This document shows, piece by piece, positions 25,933-34,332 of a stretch of DNA of 64,000 nucleotides. The notes under the pieces were generated by a model. The model saw only the letters and a list, made by a program, of their open reading frames with translations. It was not told where the DNA came from and searched no databases. The DNA lies in assembly GCA_025057155.1 (NCBI GenBank), contig JANWYD010000005.1, forward strand, positions 153,858 to 217,857, read 5' to 3'. The translations under genes were made by a program, and so were the position numbers. Source of the DNA: Chloroflexaceae bacterium. Lineage in GTDB: Bacteria > Chloroflexota > Chloroflexia > Chloroflexales > Chloroflexaceae. Each line of letters starts with the position of its first letter. Within the stretch, counting starts at the first letter, position 1.

Positions 25933-28424
25933 GGCTGGCCTCCTCCCGGACTGGCGGCGCGCGCGCCGATAGTTAGACCACGCACCTCTTCAGCGGTGCG
26001 GCATGCCAGAGCCTGGCGCGCCAGGTAGCGGGCCTGCTCCAGCGACAGCGAGCGCAGCTGCGCCTTGACTGCGGCCACGCTGGGAATGCTCACGCTTAAC
26101 TCGTGGACGCCCAGTCCTGCCAGGATCGCCGCGCCGTGAGGTTCGCCCGCCACGCCGCCGCAGACTCCTACGTGGCGTCCGGCGGCTTGCGCTGCGCGCG
26201 CCACCTGATCAACCAGCCGCAGCACCGCTGGGTGCAGGCCGTCCACCTGCCTGGCCAGAGCCGGATGCAGCCGATCCATCGCCAGGACATACTGGGTCAG
26301 GTCGTTGGTGCCGATGGAGAAGAAGTCCACCTCGGCGGCGAACTCGGCGGCCATTAGCGCGGTGGAGGGCACTTCGACCATAATGCCGATGTCAACTGGC
26401 GGCGCGCCGACTTCGAGGCGCACCTCCTCGGCAATGGCCTTCGCCTGGCGCAGTTCCTCCAGCGTGGCGACCATCGGGAACATAAGCCGGAGGGGGCCGA
26501 GACATGCTGCGCGGTAGATGGCCCGCAGTTGGGGACGAAACAGATCGGGCCGGCGCAGGCAGAGCCGCAGCCCGCGCACTCCCAGGAAGGGGTTGTCCTC
26601 CGGCGGCAGATCGAGGTAGGGTACGGCCTTGTCGCCGCCGATGTCGAGGGTGCGAATAGTGAGCGGCAGGCCGTTGAGCGCGCGGACCATGGCGGCGTAG
26701 GCTTCGTACTGCTCCTCTTCGCCGGGAGGCGTGGCGCGCTCGAGGAACAGAAACTCGGTGCGCAGCAACCCGATGCCCTCCGCCCCGGCGTTGATCGCCG
26801 GTTCGGCCTCGACGGGGCGTTGCACATTGGCGACCACCTCGATGCGATGGCCGTCGGTGGTCAGGGCCGGTTCATACCGCGTCTGGTACTCTACGTCGCG
26901 CAGGCGAGCCAGTTCGGCCTGGGCGCGCCGGGCCGACTCCAGGTCGTCCGCTTCTGGATTAACGTACAACGCGCCAGCGCCGCCATCGAGGATGCCGGGC
27001 GCGCCAGCGGGCTGCTCCAGCAAGGCGGGTCCGGCGCCGACGATGGCGGGGATGCCCAGAGAGCGGGCGATAATCGCGGTGTGGGAGGTCGGTCCGCCGC
27101 TGGCGGTAGCCAGGCCGAGGATCAGCTTTGGATCGAGGCGGGCGGTATCGGAGGGCAACAGATCCTCGGCAATGAGAATGACCGGCCCGGCGGGCAGGGC
27201 GGGCGCCTCGGCCTCGACCGCGACCATGAGCCGCAGCACCCGTTGTCCGACATCGTTCAGATCCGCTGCGCGGGCCGCCAGGCGCTCATCGGCCAGGCGT
27301 TGCAGCGCGCCGACGCGCTCCTCGATGGCCCGGCGCCAGGCCCAGGCCGCGCTATGCCCTTCGTCAATCAGCCCCTCGACCTGGGCGACCAGTTCCGGGT
27401 CGGCGAGGAGGGCCTGGTGGGCGCGGAAAATTGCCGCCTCGCCCCGCCCGGCGCGCTCGCGTACCGATTCGTAGATCGTGCCCAGCTCCTCGCGGGCGGT
27501 GGCGAGGGCCGCGTGGAGCCGTTCGCGTTCGTGGGCCGGATTTTCGGCCACGTCACGCACGACGAGGCGCCGGGTCTGGTAGTGGTAGAGGGGGCCAATC
27601 GCCAGGCCCGGAGAGGCGGCGACGCCGATTACCGCCCGGTCGGCCCTGGCGGGGCGCCAGCGGAACGTTTCGCTGGCCGGCGTGAGCGTGGGGGTCTCGT
27701 CCTCCAGCCCGGCGGCCACTGCTGCGCCCAGGGTGGCTACAGCCGCCTCGGCGTCGGGGCCGCGGGCCGCGATGCGGATCAGCGCGCCGTGGGGGGCGCC
27801 GAGGCGCAGCAGCGCCGCCAGGGCCTTGCCGTTGGCCGTCTGGCCGTTGTAGCTCACCTGGATCTCGGCGGCGAACTGGTTCGCCAGTTCCACGAACACC
27901 GTGGCGGGGCGGGCGTGCAACCCGGCGTGGCTGCCAATAGGCACAGTCACCGCTGGCCCGTCCTCCCAGACCGCCTCGGCGGAGGCGCCGGGTGTTCGGG
28001 GACGGATCAGGTGGCGGATGATCACCTGCGGATCGGTGGTGGTGGCGAGCCGGGTCGCCAGCTCGGCGTGACCCAGCACGTCCACCAGATTGGCCAGCAA
28101 GGGCAGATGCTCGTCAGAGCGAGCGGCGATGCCAATCAACAGGCGCGCCTGGGCATCATCCTTCCAGGGCACGGCGCTAGCCAGTTGCAGGACGGCGATC
28201 CCCGTCCGGCGGATCAACTCGCGGTCCTGGCCCATACCGTGAGGAATAGCGATGCCGTTGCCGAGGTAGGTATTGGCCTGTTGCTCGCGGGCCAGCATGC
28301 TCTCGACATAGGCGGGGGAGATATAGCCGGCCTCTACCAACATCTGCCCGACCTGGCGGATGGCTTCTTCTTTATTCGCGGCGGTGGCGCCGAGGCGCAC
28401 CGTGGCAGGGGTAAGCTCAAGCAT
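25929..28424 (-). CDS. fused PTS phosphotransferase protein EIIA-HPr-enzyme I (fructose)
   Basis: An 831-residue fusion. Fructose-type EIIA has H62 in GIAIPHGMGQ. HPr has H170 in GLHARPA. Enzyme I has H448 in GGPTSHTA and C-terminal motifs GIGLLRTEFLFLER and GVCGGVAGEP. It supplies all soluble phosphate carriers for fructose uptake. At the place of the regulatory Ser46 of Gram-positive HPr the sequence is NGKALAALLRLG, so Ser46 control by HPr kinase is lost. As EI and HPr seem to be encoded only here in the window, the cell may use PTS solely for fructose. Confidence 0.93.
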   Translation of the reverse strand: MLELTPATVRLGATAANKEEAIRQVGQMLVEAGYISPAYVESMLAREQQANTYLGNGIAIPHGMGQDRELIRRTGIAVLQLASAVPWKDDAQARLLIGIAARSDEHLPLLANLVDVLGHAELATRLATTTDPQVIIRHLIRPRTPGASAEAVWEDGPAVTVPIGSHAGLHARPATVFVELANQFAAEIQVSYNGQTANGKALAALLRLGAPHGALIRIAARGPDAEAAVATLGAAVAAGLEDETPTLTPASETFRWRPARADRAVIGVAASPGLAIGPLYHYQTRRLVVRDVAENPAHERERLHAALATAREELGTIYESVRERAGRGEAAIFRAHQALLADPELVAQVEGLIDEGHSAAWAWRRAIEERVGALQRLADERLAARAADLNDVGQRVLRLMVAVEAEAPALPAGPVILIAEDLLPSDTARLDPKLILGLATASGGPTSHTAIIARSLGIPAIVGAGPALLEQPAGAPGILDGGAGALYVNPEADDLESARRAQAELARLRDVEYQTRYEPALTTDGHRIEVVANVQRPVEAEPAINAGAEGIGLLRTEFLFLERATPPGEEEQYEAYAAMVRALNGLPLTIRTLDIGGDKAVPYLDLPPEDNPFLGVRGLRLCLRRPDLFRPQLRAIYRAACLGPLRLMFPMVATLEELRQAKAIAEEVRLEVGAPPVDIGIMVEVPSTALMAAEFAAEVDFFSIGTNDLTQYVLAMDRLHPALARQVDGLHPAVLRLVDQVARAAQAAGRHVGVCGGVAGEPHGAAILAGLGVHELSVSIPSVAAVKAQLRSLSLEQARYLARQALACRTAEEVRGLTIGARAASPGGGQP

Positions 28425-28481
28425 CGGAGCGCTCCTTTACACTGAGGCTGAACCATAGCCGTGGTTATCCATCTGGCCCGG

Positions 28482-28506
28482 TGGTGCAACCTGGAGGGTT
28501 GCACCA
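28482..28506. repeat. GCAACC-hairpin repeat between fruA and the EIIA-HPr-EI gene
   Basis: TGGTGCAACC-TGGAG-GGTTGCACCA, a 10-bp stem. It lies 8 bases past the EIIBBC stop and 58 bases before the next gene of the operon, where it could attenuate transcription or stabilise the upstream message. Confidence 0.65.
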
Positions 28507-28514
28507 CTCTCCGG

Positions 28515-30320
28515 TCAGGCCGTCACCGGCTGAGTCGCGTCCGCTGCGGCAGACGACGCAGGTACGGCCAGGGGGCGCTTCAGGGCGTAGAGCATCGCCG
28601 CGGTGACGAGCGTGCCGGCCAGAATAGCGACCAGGTACATCGGCAGGTTGCCGACCGCATTGGGGATGGGCAGGACGAAGACGCCGCCATGGGGCGCCTG
28701 GAGGGTGCAGCCGAAGAGCATCGAGAGCGCGCCGGCAACCGCCGAGCCGGCGATGATCGCGGGAATGACCCGGAAGGGATCTTTAGCCGCGAAGGGAATG
28801 GCGCCCTCGGTGATGAAGGAGATCCCTAGCACGGCGGCGGCCTTGCCAGCCTCGCGCTCCTCGGCGCTGAAGCGATCCTTGAACAACCAGGTCGCCAGCG
28901 CCAGCCCCAGAGGCGGGGTCATCCCGGCGGCCATCACTGCGGCCATGGGGGTGAAGACCTGGCTGGCCAGCAACCCCGTCGCGAAGGCGTAGGCTGCCTT
29001 GTTCACCGGGCCGCCCATATCGAAGGCCATCATCGCGCCAAGAAGGAGTCCCAGAACCACGGCGCTGCTTGATTCCATCGTCTGGAGCCAGCCGGTCAGC
29101 GCGGCGAGGGCGGCGCTGACCGGGCCGCCGACGACGTAGATCATCAGCAGACCGGTAATGCTGGCGCCGAGCAATGGCAGGATCAGCACTGGCTTGAGAC
29201 CGGCCAGGGTTGGCGGCAGGTTGAGCATCCGGTTTAGCCAGGCGACGCTATAGCCGGCGATGAACCCGGCGATAATGCCGCCGAGGAAGCCGGCTCCGCT
29301 CGAAGCGGCGAGCATGCCGCCAATCATACCGGGAGCGAGGCCCGGGCGGTCGGCGATAGAGAAGGCGATAAAGCCGGCCAGAATGGGCACCATCAGGGCG
29401 AAGGCCGACGGGCCGCCGATCTGGAACAGCGCCCAGCCCAGGGTTCCTGTCTTGGCCTCCTCGTAGACGTAGATTCCGCCGAGGGCGAATGCCAGGGCGA
29501 TCAGCAGGCCGCCAGCGACGACGAAGGGCAGCATATAGCTCACCCCGGTCATCAAATGCTTGTAGGGGCCGCTGGCGCTGGCGCTGCGGGCGGCCTTCGC
29601 CGCCGCAACCTGGGCAGTCAGGTCGGCGCCGCCGCCGGCCGGAGCGCCGCTATGCACCGTCGCCTCCTTGAGGGCCGTGGCGATCACCGCCGCCCCATCG
29701 TGGATGGCGGCTTTGGTTGAGGTGCTGTACACCGGCTTGCCCGCGAAACGGCTCAGATCGATTTTGGTGTCGGCGGCGATGACCACCGCGTCGGCAGCGG
29801 CGATTTCCTCTGGCGTCAGGGTGTTTTGCGCGCCCACGGAACCCCGGGTCTCGACCTTGATCTGGTGGCCGAGCTGTTCGGCGCCCTTGCGCAGCCCCTC
29901 GGCAGCCATGAAGGTATGGGCGATACCGGTGGGGCACGAGGTAATGCCCACGAGTCGCTTTGCGACCGGCGCAACCGGGGCGGAGGGCGCCGGCGCGGGT
30001 GGCGAGGAGGAAGCGGGGAGGAGCGCCAGCGCCGCCTCGAGCACGGCGCGGGTCTTCGTAATCGCCTCGCTGGTGCGGGTCTCGTACACGGGTTTGCCGA
30101 CGAAACGGCTGGCATCAACCCGAATATCAGCCGCGACCACCACCACGTCGGCGGCGGCGATGCTCTCAGCGCTGAGGACGTTGCGGGCGCCCTCGGCGCC
30201 CTGGGTCTCTACCTGGATCTCGTGTCCCATGGCAACGGCGGTCCTCCGGAGGGCCTCGGCGGCCATCAGCGTGTGGGCCACTCCAGTTGGACAGGCAGTG
30301 ATCGCGACGATGCGACTCAT
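28515..30320 (-). CDS. fruA: PTS fructose transporter subunit EIIBBC
   Basis: A 601-residue protein from the ATG at 30320 (AGGA upstream). Two EIIB domains carry phospho-cysteines C10 ([10 protein letters not shown]) and C129 ([10 protein letters not shown]), joined by a Pro/Ala linker (about 102-122). The EIIC part has eight or more helices with [18 protein letters not shown] and [15 protein letters not shown]. It imports and phosphorylates fructose at C1. A longer in-frame start to 30374 is poor. The promoter faces the DeoR-type regulator gene, with shared operator-like repeats. Confidence 0.93.
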   Translation of the reverse strand: MSRIVAITACPTGVAHTLMAAEALRRTAVAMGHEIQVETQGAEGARNVLSAESIAAADVVVVAADIRVDASRFVGKPVYETRTSEAITKTRAVLEAALALLPASSSPPAPAPSAPVAPVAKRLVGITSCPTGIAHTFMAAEGLRKGAEQLGHQIKVETRGSVGAQNTLTPEEIAAADAVVIAADTKIDLSRFAGKPVYSTSTKAAIHDGAAVIATALKEATVHSGAPAGGGADLTAQVAAAKAARSASASGPYKHLMTGVSYMLPFVVAGGLLIALAFALGGIYVYEEAKTGTLGWALFQIGGPSAFALMVPILAGFIAFSIADRPGLAPGMIGGMLAASSGAGFLGGIIAGFIAGYSVAWLNRMLNLPPTLAGLKPVLILPLLGASITGLLMIYVVGGPVSAALAALTGWLQTMESSSAVVLGLLLGAMMAFDMGGPVNKAAYAFATGLLASQVFTPMAAVMAAGMTPPLGLALATWLFKDRFSAEEREAGKAAAVLGISFITEGAIPFAAKDPFRVIPAIIAGSAVAGALSMLFGCTLQAPHGGVFVLPIPNAVGNLPMYLVAILAGTLVTAAMLYALKRPLAVPASSAAADATQPVTA

Positions 30321-30373
30321 GGCGTTCCTCCCCTGATTTCTATTCCATTGCGGTGATTTGTTGTAAGCTACCA

Positions 30374-30417
30374 TTGACTTTCGAATTTGTCAAGATATGT
30401 TTTCGTTTACTTTTGAT
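30374..30417 (-). promoter_or_regulatory. fru operon promoter and candidate operators
   Basis: Minus strand: TTGACA (30388-30393) with a weak -10 (TAGCTT, 30365-30370). The motif TTGACTTTCGA occurs at 30374-30384, a variant TTTACTTTTGAT at 30406-30417, and TTGACTTTCGA again at 30508-30518 within the regulator promoter. Shared repeats in the divergent gap fit binding by the DeoR-type regulator; this is inferred. Confidence 0.5.
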
Positions 30418-30443
30418 AATCCGCGGGAAGATTCTTGGGGGGG

Positions 30444-30460
30444 GCAACCCGAAGGGTTGC
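30444..30460. repeat. GCAACC-hairpin repeat in the fru divergent region
   Basis: GCAACCCGAAGGGTTGC, between the two sets of operator-like sequence. It may insulate the divergent promoters. Confidence 0.6.
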
Positions 30461-30507
30461 TCGCTACAGGAACATTGCCCCGGCCCTGAGCCTTGCGCAC
30501 ATTTTCC

Positions 30508-30535
30508 TTGACTTTCGATATTTCTCGCGTACAAT
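30508..30535 (+). promoter_or_regulatory. promoter of the DeoR-type regulator
   Basis: TTGACT (30508-30513), 16 bases, TACAAT (30530-30535). The -35 is part of the operator-like motif TTGACTTTCGA, so the regulator probably represses itself. Confidence 0.6.
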
Positions 30536-30571
30536 AGAGGCGCAACCACTACTGCATGTAAGGAGGGCGCA

Positions 30572-31381
30572 ATGGAGGAGTCCCTTACCGCAGCGCCGCC
30601 CCGGGATGACCTCGAAGCGCCGCTGATGCTCGACCGGCGCAGCCGCATCGCGGCGCTGGTGCGTCAGCGAGGTTCGGTGCGGGTGCAGGAACTGGCCGAG
30701 TTGTTCCAGGTCTCCCCGGTGACGATCCGTAGCGACCTGGCCCATCTGGAACAGGAGGGGTTGCTGGTGCGCGATCGGGGCGGGGCAGTGGCGCCCGCCA
30801 CGCGCAGCGCGTTGATCGCCTTCGACCAGCGTGCCACGATGAACCGCGCCGCCAAGCAACGTATCGGCTGCGTTGCCGCCAGCCTGGTCGCCCCTGGCGA
30901 TGCCATCTTGATGGACGCCGGCACCACGGTAGTGGAAATGGTTCCCCATCTGCCCCGCTCCGGGCCGCTCACCGTGGTTACGAATGCGCTCAATGTGGCC
31001 CTGGAGCTCCGGTCGTTGCCCGAGGCGCGGGTGATCCTCCTCGGCGGCACGGTCAACTACGCCACCTTCGGCACCCTTGGGCCGCTGGCCGAGCAGGCCC
31101 TGGAGGGCATGGCCGTGACCAGGCTCTTTCTGGCCGCCGAAACCGTGGATCTGGCAGCAGGGGTGACCGATTCGACCATCGAGATCGCCCAGATCAAGCG
31201 CGCCATGGTGCGCGCGGCGCGCCAGATTGTTCTGCTGGCCGATTCGAGCAAGTGGGGCCGCACGGGGTTCATCAAGGTCGCACCCCTGAACGCCATCCAT
31301 ACGGTCGTGACCGACGCCGGGCTGCCGGAAGACGCTCGCGCCGCCCTTGAGCGCCTCGGGGTGCGGGTGCTGATCGCCTGA
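30572..31381 (+). CDS. DeoR-family transcriptional regulator of the fru operon
   Basis: A 269-residue protein after AAGGAGG. An N-terminal extension of about 20 residues precedes the DeoR HTH (RRSRIAALVRQRGSVRVQEL then VSPVTIRSDLAHLEQEGL). The sugar-phosphate sensor domain has DAILMDAGTTVVEMVPHL and DSSKWGRTGFIKVAPL. DeoR-type FruR proteins respond to fructose-1-phosphate. Divergent placement and shared motifs support control of fruA, the EIIA-HPr-EI gene and fruK. Confidence 0.9.
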   Translation: MEESLTAAPPRDDLEAPLMLDRRSRIAALVRQRGSVRVQELAELFQVSPVTIRSDLAHLEQEGLLVRDRGGAVAPATRSALIAFDQRATMNRAAKQRIGCVAASLVAPGDAILMDAGTTVVEMVPHLPRSGPLTVVTNALNVALELRSLPEARVILLGGTVNYATFGTLGPLAEQALEGMAVTRLFLAAETVDLAAGVTDSTIEIAQIKRAMVRAARQIVLLADSSKWGRTGFIKVAPLNAIHTVVTDAGLPEDARAALERLGVRVLIA

Positions 31382-31385
31382 TGCC

Positions 31386-31415
31386 ATTTTAGATTTTGGA
31401 TTTGGGATTTTGGAG
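31386..31415. repeat. ATTTTGG heptamer tract, locus 4
   Basis: A degenerate tract (ATTTTAGATTTTGGATTTGGG) beginning 5 bases after the DeoR-regulator stop. The next 60 bases resemble the sequences after loci 1 and 3 (ATACAACAGGAATGG). Confidence 0.75.
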
Positions 31416-31504
31416 TTGTTGTATCTGGGGCGCCTATGAGACCGGGCGGTGATGCGCATGCGCCAGATACAACAGGAATGGCCAGGAAGCGCAGGGAGGC
31501 CGCC

Positions 31505-32659
31505 ATGACCCGTCGCTCGCGCAAATCCTCCGCTCGCGCCGCCGGGGCGCCTGGAGCGCTCCCGGCGACGGATGCGGCCCTTGCCTCCGAGATCTGGCTG
31601 CCGCCTCTCTCCGGCGACCCCTGCCCCCAGGAGGCCGATCTGGCGCGGCTGGTGGCCGCTACCGGCGTTGGCCTGCTGGCCCTGGATCGGGATCTCCGGC
31701 TGCGCCGGGCCTCTCCCGCGGCGGTTGCCATGCTGCACCTCCAGGCCGCCGATCTGGGCAAACGCCTGGATGACCTTGCCTGGCCGCTCACCCCGTTGAA
31801 TCTCGGCGCCGATGCTGTTCGCGTGCGCGAGACGCTCGCGCCGCTGGAGCGCGAAGCGCGCCATCCTGATGGGCGCTGGTTCCTGGTTGCCTTGCGGCCG
31901 TTGCGTGGCCTCGAGCCGGTCTTCGAGGGGCTGGTGGTGAGCTGGGCTGACATCTCGCGCGTTCGTTCCGCCGAGTCCCACGCCGGGCACCATCAGTTGC
32001 GCGCCCTCTCCCAGCGCCTGCTGGAGGCCCAGGAGGCCGAGCGGCGCGCCCTCGCCGCCGAGATGCACGACGAGATCGGCCAGTTGCTCACCGGCCTCAA
32101 CTTGCTGCTGCTCTCGATTGACCCGCAGGGCGACGCTGCTGTCGCTGCCGCCTACCTGTCTCAGGCCCGCCGCACCGTTGGCGAGCTGATCGCCCGTGTG
32201 CGCCACCTCTCCCTCGACCTGCGCCCGCCTATGCTCGATGACCTGGGCCTGCGCCCGACTCTCGACTGGCTCGCCGAGCGCTACACTGCTCAGACCCGCG
32301 TCAGGGTCCATCTCACGCAGATCGGCATTGACCGGCGCTTTTCCCCGATGCTCGAGCTGGTCGTCTACCGCATTATCCAGGAGGCTCTGACCAATGTGGC
32401 TCGCCATGCTGAAACTACCGAGGTGACGGTGCGGGTGTGGATCGAGGATGACCAGTTGCACGTGCTGGTGGAGGATCAGGGGCGCGGCTTCGACCCCGCC
32501 GCGCTTGACCCGTACCGCTCTAGCGGGTTGTCGGGCATGTCCGAGCGGGTGGCGCTCCTCGGCGGCACGCTGACGATCACCTCGGCGCCCGGCGCAGGCA
32601 CGAGCATTCGCGCCGCCCTGCCCCTCACCTCTCCTGAACAGATGCCGGGACGCCGCTAG
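31505..32659 (+). CDS. NarL-type (HisKA_3) sensor histidine kinase
   Basis: Start at ATG 31505, after GGGAGG. A PAS-like domain (LVAATGVGLLALDRDLRL) precedes the HisKA_3 dimerisation domain with H188 in LAAEMHDEIGQLLTG. The HATPase has DLRPPMLDDLGLRPTLDWL, VEDQGRGFDP and GLSGMSERVALLGG. No transmembrane helix is seen, so it senses a cytosolic or bound signal. HisKA_3 kinases pair with NarL/FixJ regulators; the only one in the window is at 42133-42795, inside the same stress region. The pairing is inferred. Confidence 0.9.
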   Translation: MTRRSRKSSARAAGAPGALPATDAALASEIWLPPLSGDPCPQEADLARLVAATGVGLLALDRDLRLRRASPAAVAMLHLQAADLGKRLDDLAWPLTPLNLGADAVRVRETLAPLEREARHPDGRWFLVALRPLRGLEPVFEGLVVSWADISRVRSAESHAGHHQLRALSQRLLEAQEAERRALAAEMHDEIGQLLTGLNLLLLSIDPQGDAAVAAAYLSQARRTVGELIARVRHLSLDLRPPMLDDLGLRPTLDWLAERYTAQTRVRVHLTQIGIDRRFSPMLELVVYRIIQEALTNVARHAETTEVTVRVWIEDDQLHVLVEDQGRGFDPAALDPYRSSGLSGMSERVALLGGTLTITSAPGAGTSIRAALPLTSPEQMPGRR

Positions 32660-32678
32660 GGTCGTCGGCTGAGCCTGT

Positions 32679-32780
32679 GGGGAGGTGTGGAGATGTGGAG
32701 ATGTGGAGATGTTAGTAGAGTCGGCGTCTCTCCACACCTCCACACCTCCACACCTCTACACCTCCACACCTCCACGCCCC
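32679..32780. repeat. inverted GTGGAGATG-type tandem tract, locus 1
   Basis: Left arm: four units of GGTGTGGAGAT type (32679-32711). Right arm: inverted CTCCACACC units (32729-32776). They can pair into a long hairpin. A second copy lies at 38271-38353. The remaining gap 32781-33035 holds the Hsp20 promoter. Confidence 0.8.
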
Positions 32781-32819
32781 CTCGTACCACTACGGGGCGG
32801 CATCCCGGAGAAGTACGAG

Positions 32820-32847
32820 TAGACAGCGCGCCGGGTTGCGCTATAAT
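32820..32847 (+). promoter_or_regulatory. promoter of the Hsp20 gene
   Basis: TAGACA (32820-32825), 16 bases, TATAAT (32842-32847). The start codon is about 180 bases further, so the mRNA has a long leader that may fold; no ROSE-type thermometer is recognisable. Confidence 0.55.
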
Positions 32848-33035
32848 TACGGCAGGTGCGAGCGGACTGCCTGGCGCCCGTTGAGGTTGTTCCAAACAGG
32901 CAGGACGCTCGAAGGTGTACCTATAGACAGTCGCCGGGCACAGGGCCGTGCCGCGTGCGTTATACAACAACTGGTTACGCATTCCCGACCTGATAGGCTG
33001 GCCCTGTCCCGGCGGCTGGAAGGAGGGATGCAACC

Positions 33036-33500
33036 ATGATTGAGCGCTGGGATCCGTTCCGTGAGATGCGAGCGCTACGCGATTCCTTTAACCGCTTCTT
33101 CGATGAGGCGCTCCTGCGGCCGAGCAGCGACTGGCTGGCGGGCTTCCGCGACCAGCCGGCGATGAACATCTACGAGACCGACGCGGGGCTGACGGTGGAG
33201 GTGCATCTCCCCGGCATCAAGCGCGAGGAGATTGACATCACTCTCAGCGGCAACACTCTGACGATCAAGGGCGAGCGCCGCGCTAGCGAGGAGGTGAAAG
33301 AGGAGCACTATCTGCGCCGCGAGGTGCACTACGGCGCCTTCCTCCGCCGGGTGACGCTCCCCGAGTACGTTGATCTCGAGAAGCCTGAGGCCACCTTTGT
33401 GGACGGCGTGTTGAAGATCGTCTTCCCCAAACTGGCTGCGCCGCAACCCAGGAAGATCGAGTTGAAGGAGGAGGCCAGGCCCGCGGAGGTTTCGGCGTGA
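33036..33500 (+). CDS. Hsp20/alpha-crystallin small heat shock protein
   Basis: A 154-residue chaperone opening MIERWDPFREMRALRDSFN. The alpha-crystallin domain has MNIYETDAGLTVEVHLPGI, GNTLTIKGER and VDGVLKIVFPK, and an IEL-type C-terminal anchor (KIELKEE). It holds unfolded proteins without ATP. GGAAGGAGGG sits before the ATG. A strong hairpin follows. It opens the stress region together with the kinase-like and Usp genes. Confidence 0.95.
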   Translation: MIERWDPFREMRALRDSFNRFFDEALLRPSSDWLAGFRDQPAMNIYETDAGLTVEVHLPGIKREEIDITLSGNTLTIKGERRASEEVKEEHYLRREVHYGAFLRRVTLPEYVDLEKPEATFVDGVLKIVFPKLAAPQPRKIELKEEARPAEVSA

Positions 33501-33524
33501 TCGGCTGATGAGCGATTAATCATA

Positions 33525-33569
33525 GCGCCACGGGGGTGAAAAGACCAGCTTTCCGCGCCCGTGGCGCTC
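33525..33569 (+). terminator. hairpin after the Hsp20 gene
   Basis: An 11-bp stem AGCGCCACGGG (33525-33535) with CCCGTGGCGCT (33559-33569), followed by CGTATTTT. Placed 25 bases past the stop. Confidence 0.7.
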
Positions 33570-33672
33570 GTATTTTCCGGCAGATGAGGAAACCGGCGTT
33601 CACAGTATGTTAGCAATGTTCCCGGAAGGGCCTGGCCCTCCCGGAACCTCAACCTCGCGCAGGATCTTTGCC

Positions 33673-34200
33673 GTGCCCCCTGGGTGGACAATCTGGTTCA
33701 CGGGCTTGCCCGGCGCGGGCAAAACGACGCTCGCCCGCGCGGTGCAGGAGCGTCTGTGGCGCCGCGGAGTCGTAGCCGTGGTGCTGGACTCTGATGCGGC
33801 GCGCCCGGTGCTCGCGCCGGAGGCGGGGTACAGTGGGCCGGCTCGCGACCGGTTCTACGGCCAGTTGGCGGCCCTGGCGCGCCTGTTGAACCAGGAAGGC
33901 GCCAATGTGCTTGTCGCTGCTACAGCCCACCGGCGCGCCTATCGCGCCGTGGCGCGGCTGGCCCTGGCGCCGCGCTTCGCCGAGGTCTGGGTGCGTTGCT
34001 CGCCGGAGGTGTGCCGTAAGCGTGATCCGAAGGGTCTGTACGCCCGCGCCGCCGCTGGCGAGATCGCCGATCTGCCGGGCCTGCACGTACCCTACGAGCC
34101 GCCCGAGGCGGCCGAGGTGATTGTGGATAGCGACCGCGAGCCGGTCGAGGCCGCCGTGGAGCGCATTCTGCGGCAGGTGCCGTTTCTTGCCCCTGAATAG
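33673..34200 (+). CDS. APS-kinase-like P-loop kinase
   Basis: I choose the GTG at 33673 (AGGA eight bases upstream), giving 175 residues. ATGs at 33607/33616 lie in repeat-derived sequence (a GGAAGGGC palindrome and GGAAACCGG core). Motifs: WFTGLPGAGKTTLARAV (P-loop), LDSDAARPVLAP, and DPKGLYARAAAGEIADLPGL with VPYEPPEAAEVIVDS, all as in CysC. No sulfate-assimilation gene is near. It is convergent with an APH-fold kinase, a pair that recalls the two domains of mycobacterial Rv2004c, so a small-molecule kinase role other than APS is possible. Confidence 0.78.
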   Translation: MPPGWTIWFTGLPGAGKTTLARAVQERLWRRGVVAVVLDSDAARPVLAPEAGYSGPARDRFYGQLAALARLLNQEGANVLVAATAHRRAYRAVARLALAPRFAEVWVRCSPEVCRKRDPKGLYARAAAGEIADLPGLHVPYEPPEAAEVIVDSDREPVEAAVERILRQVPFLAPE

Positions 34201-34332
34201 ACCGAGAGCGCGGTTTCCCCGCGGTAGCGCCTCCGTTCCGCCGCACACCGTCGCGCCGTAGCGGGCTTCCAGAAGCTCGTCCTCTACGCTCCTCCGCGTG
34301 CTCGGCGGCAACACTGAACACGCATCCTCCGT

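Noticed and set aside
26529..28445. 638-residue plus-strand frame
   Set aside because: Antisense to the EIIA-HPr-EI gene, whose catalytic residues are all present.
30464..32743. 759-residue minus-strand frame
   Set aside because: Antisense to the DeoR-type regulator and NarL-type kinase genes; no domain.
33673..34200. Naming the kinase cysC
   Set aside because: Motifs fit, but there is no sulfate-assimilation context and the neighbour suggests another substrate.
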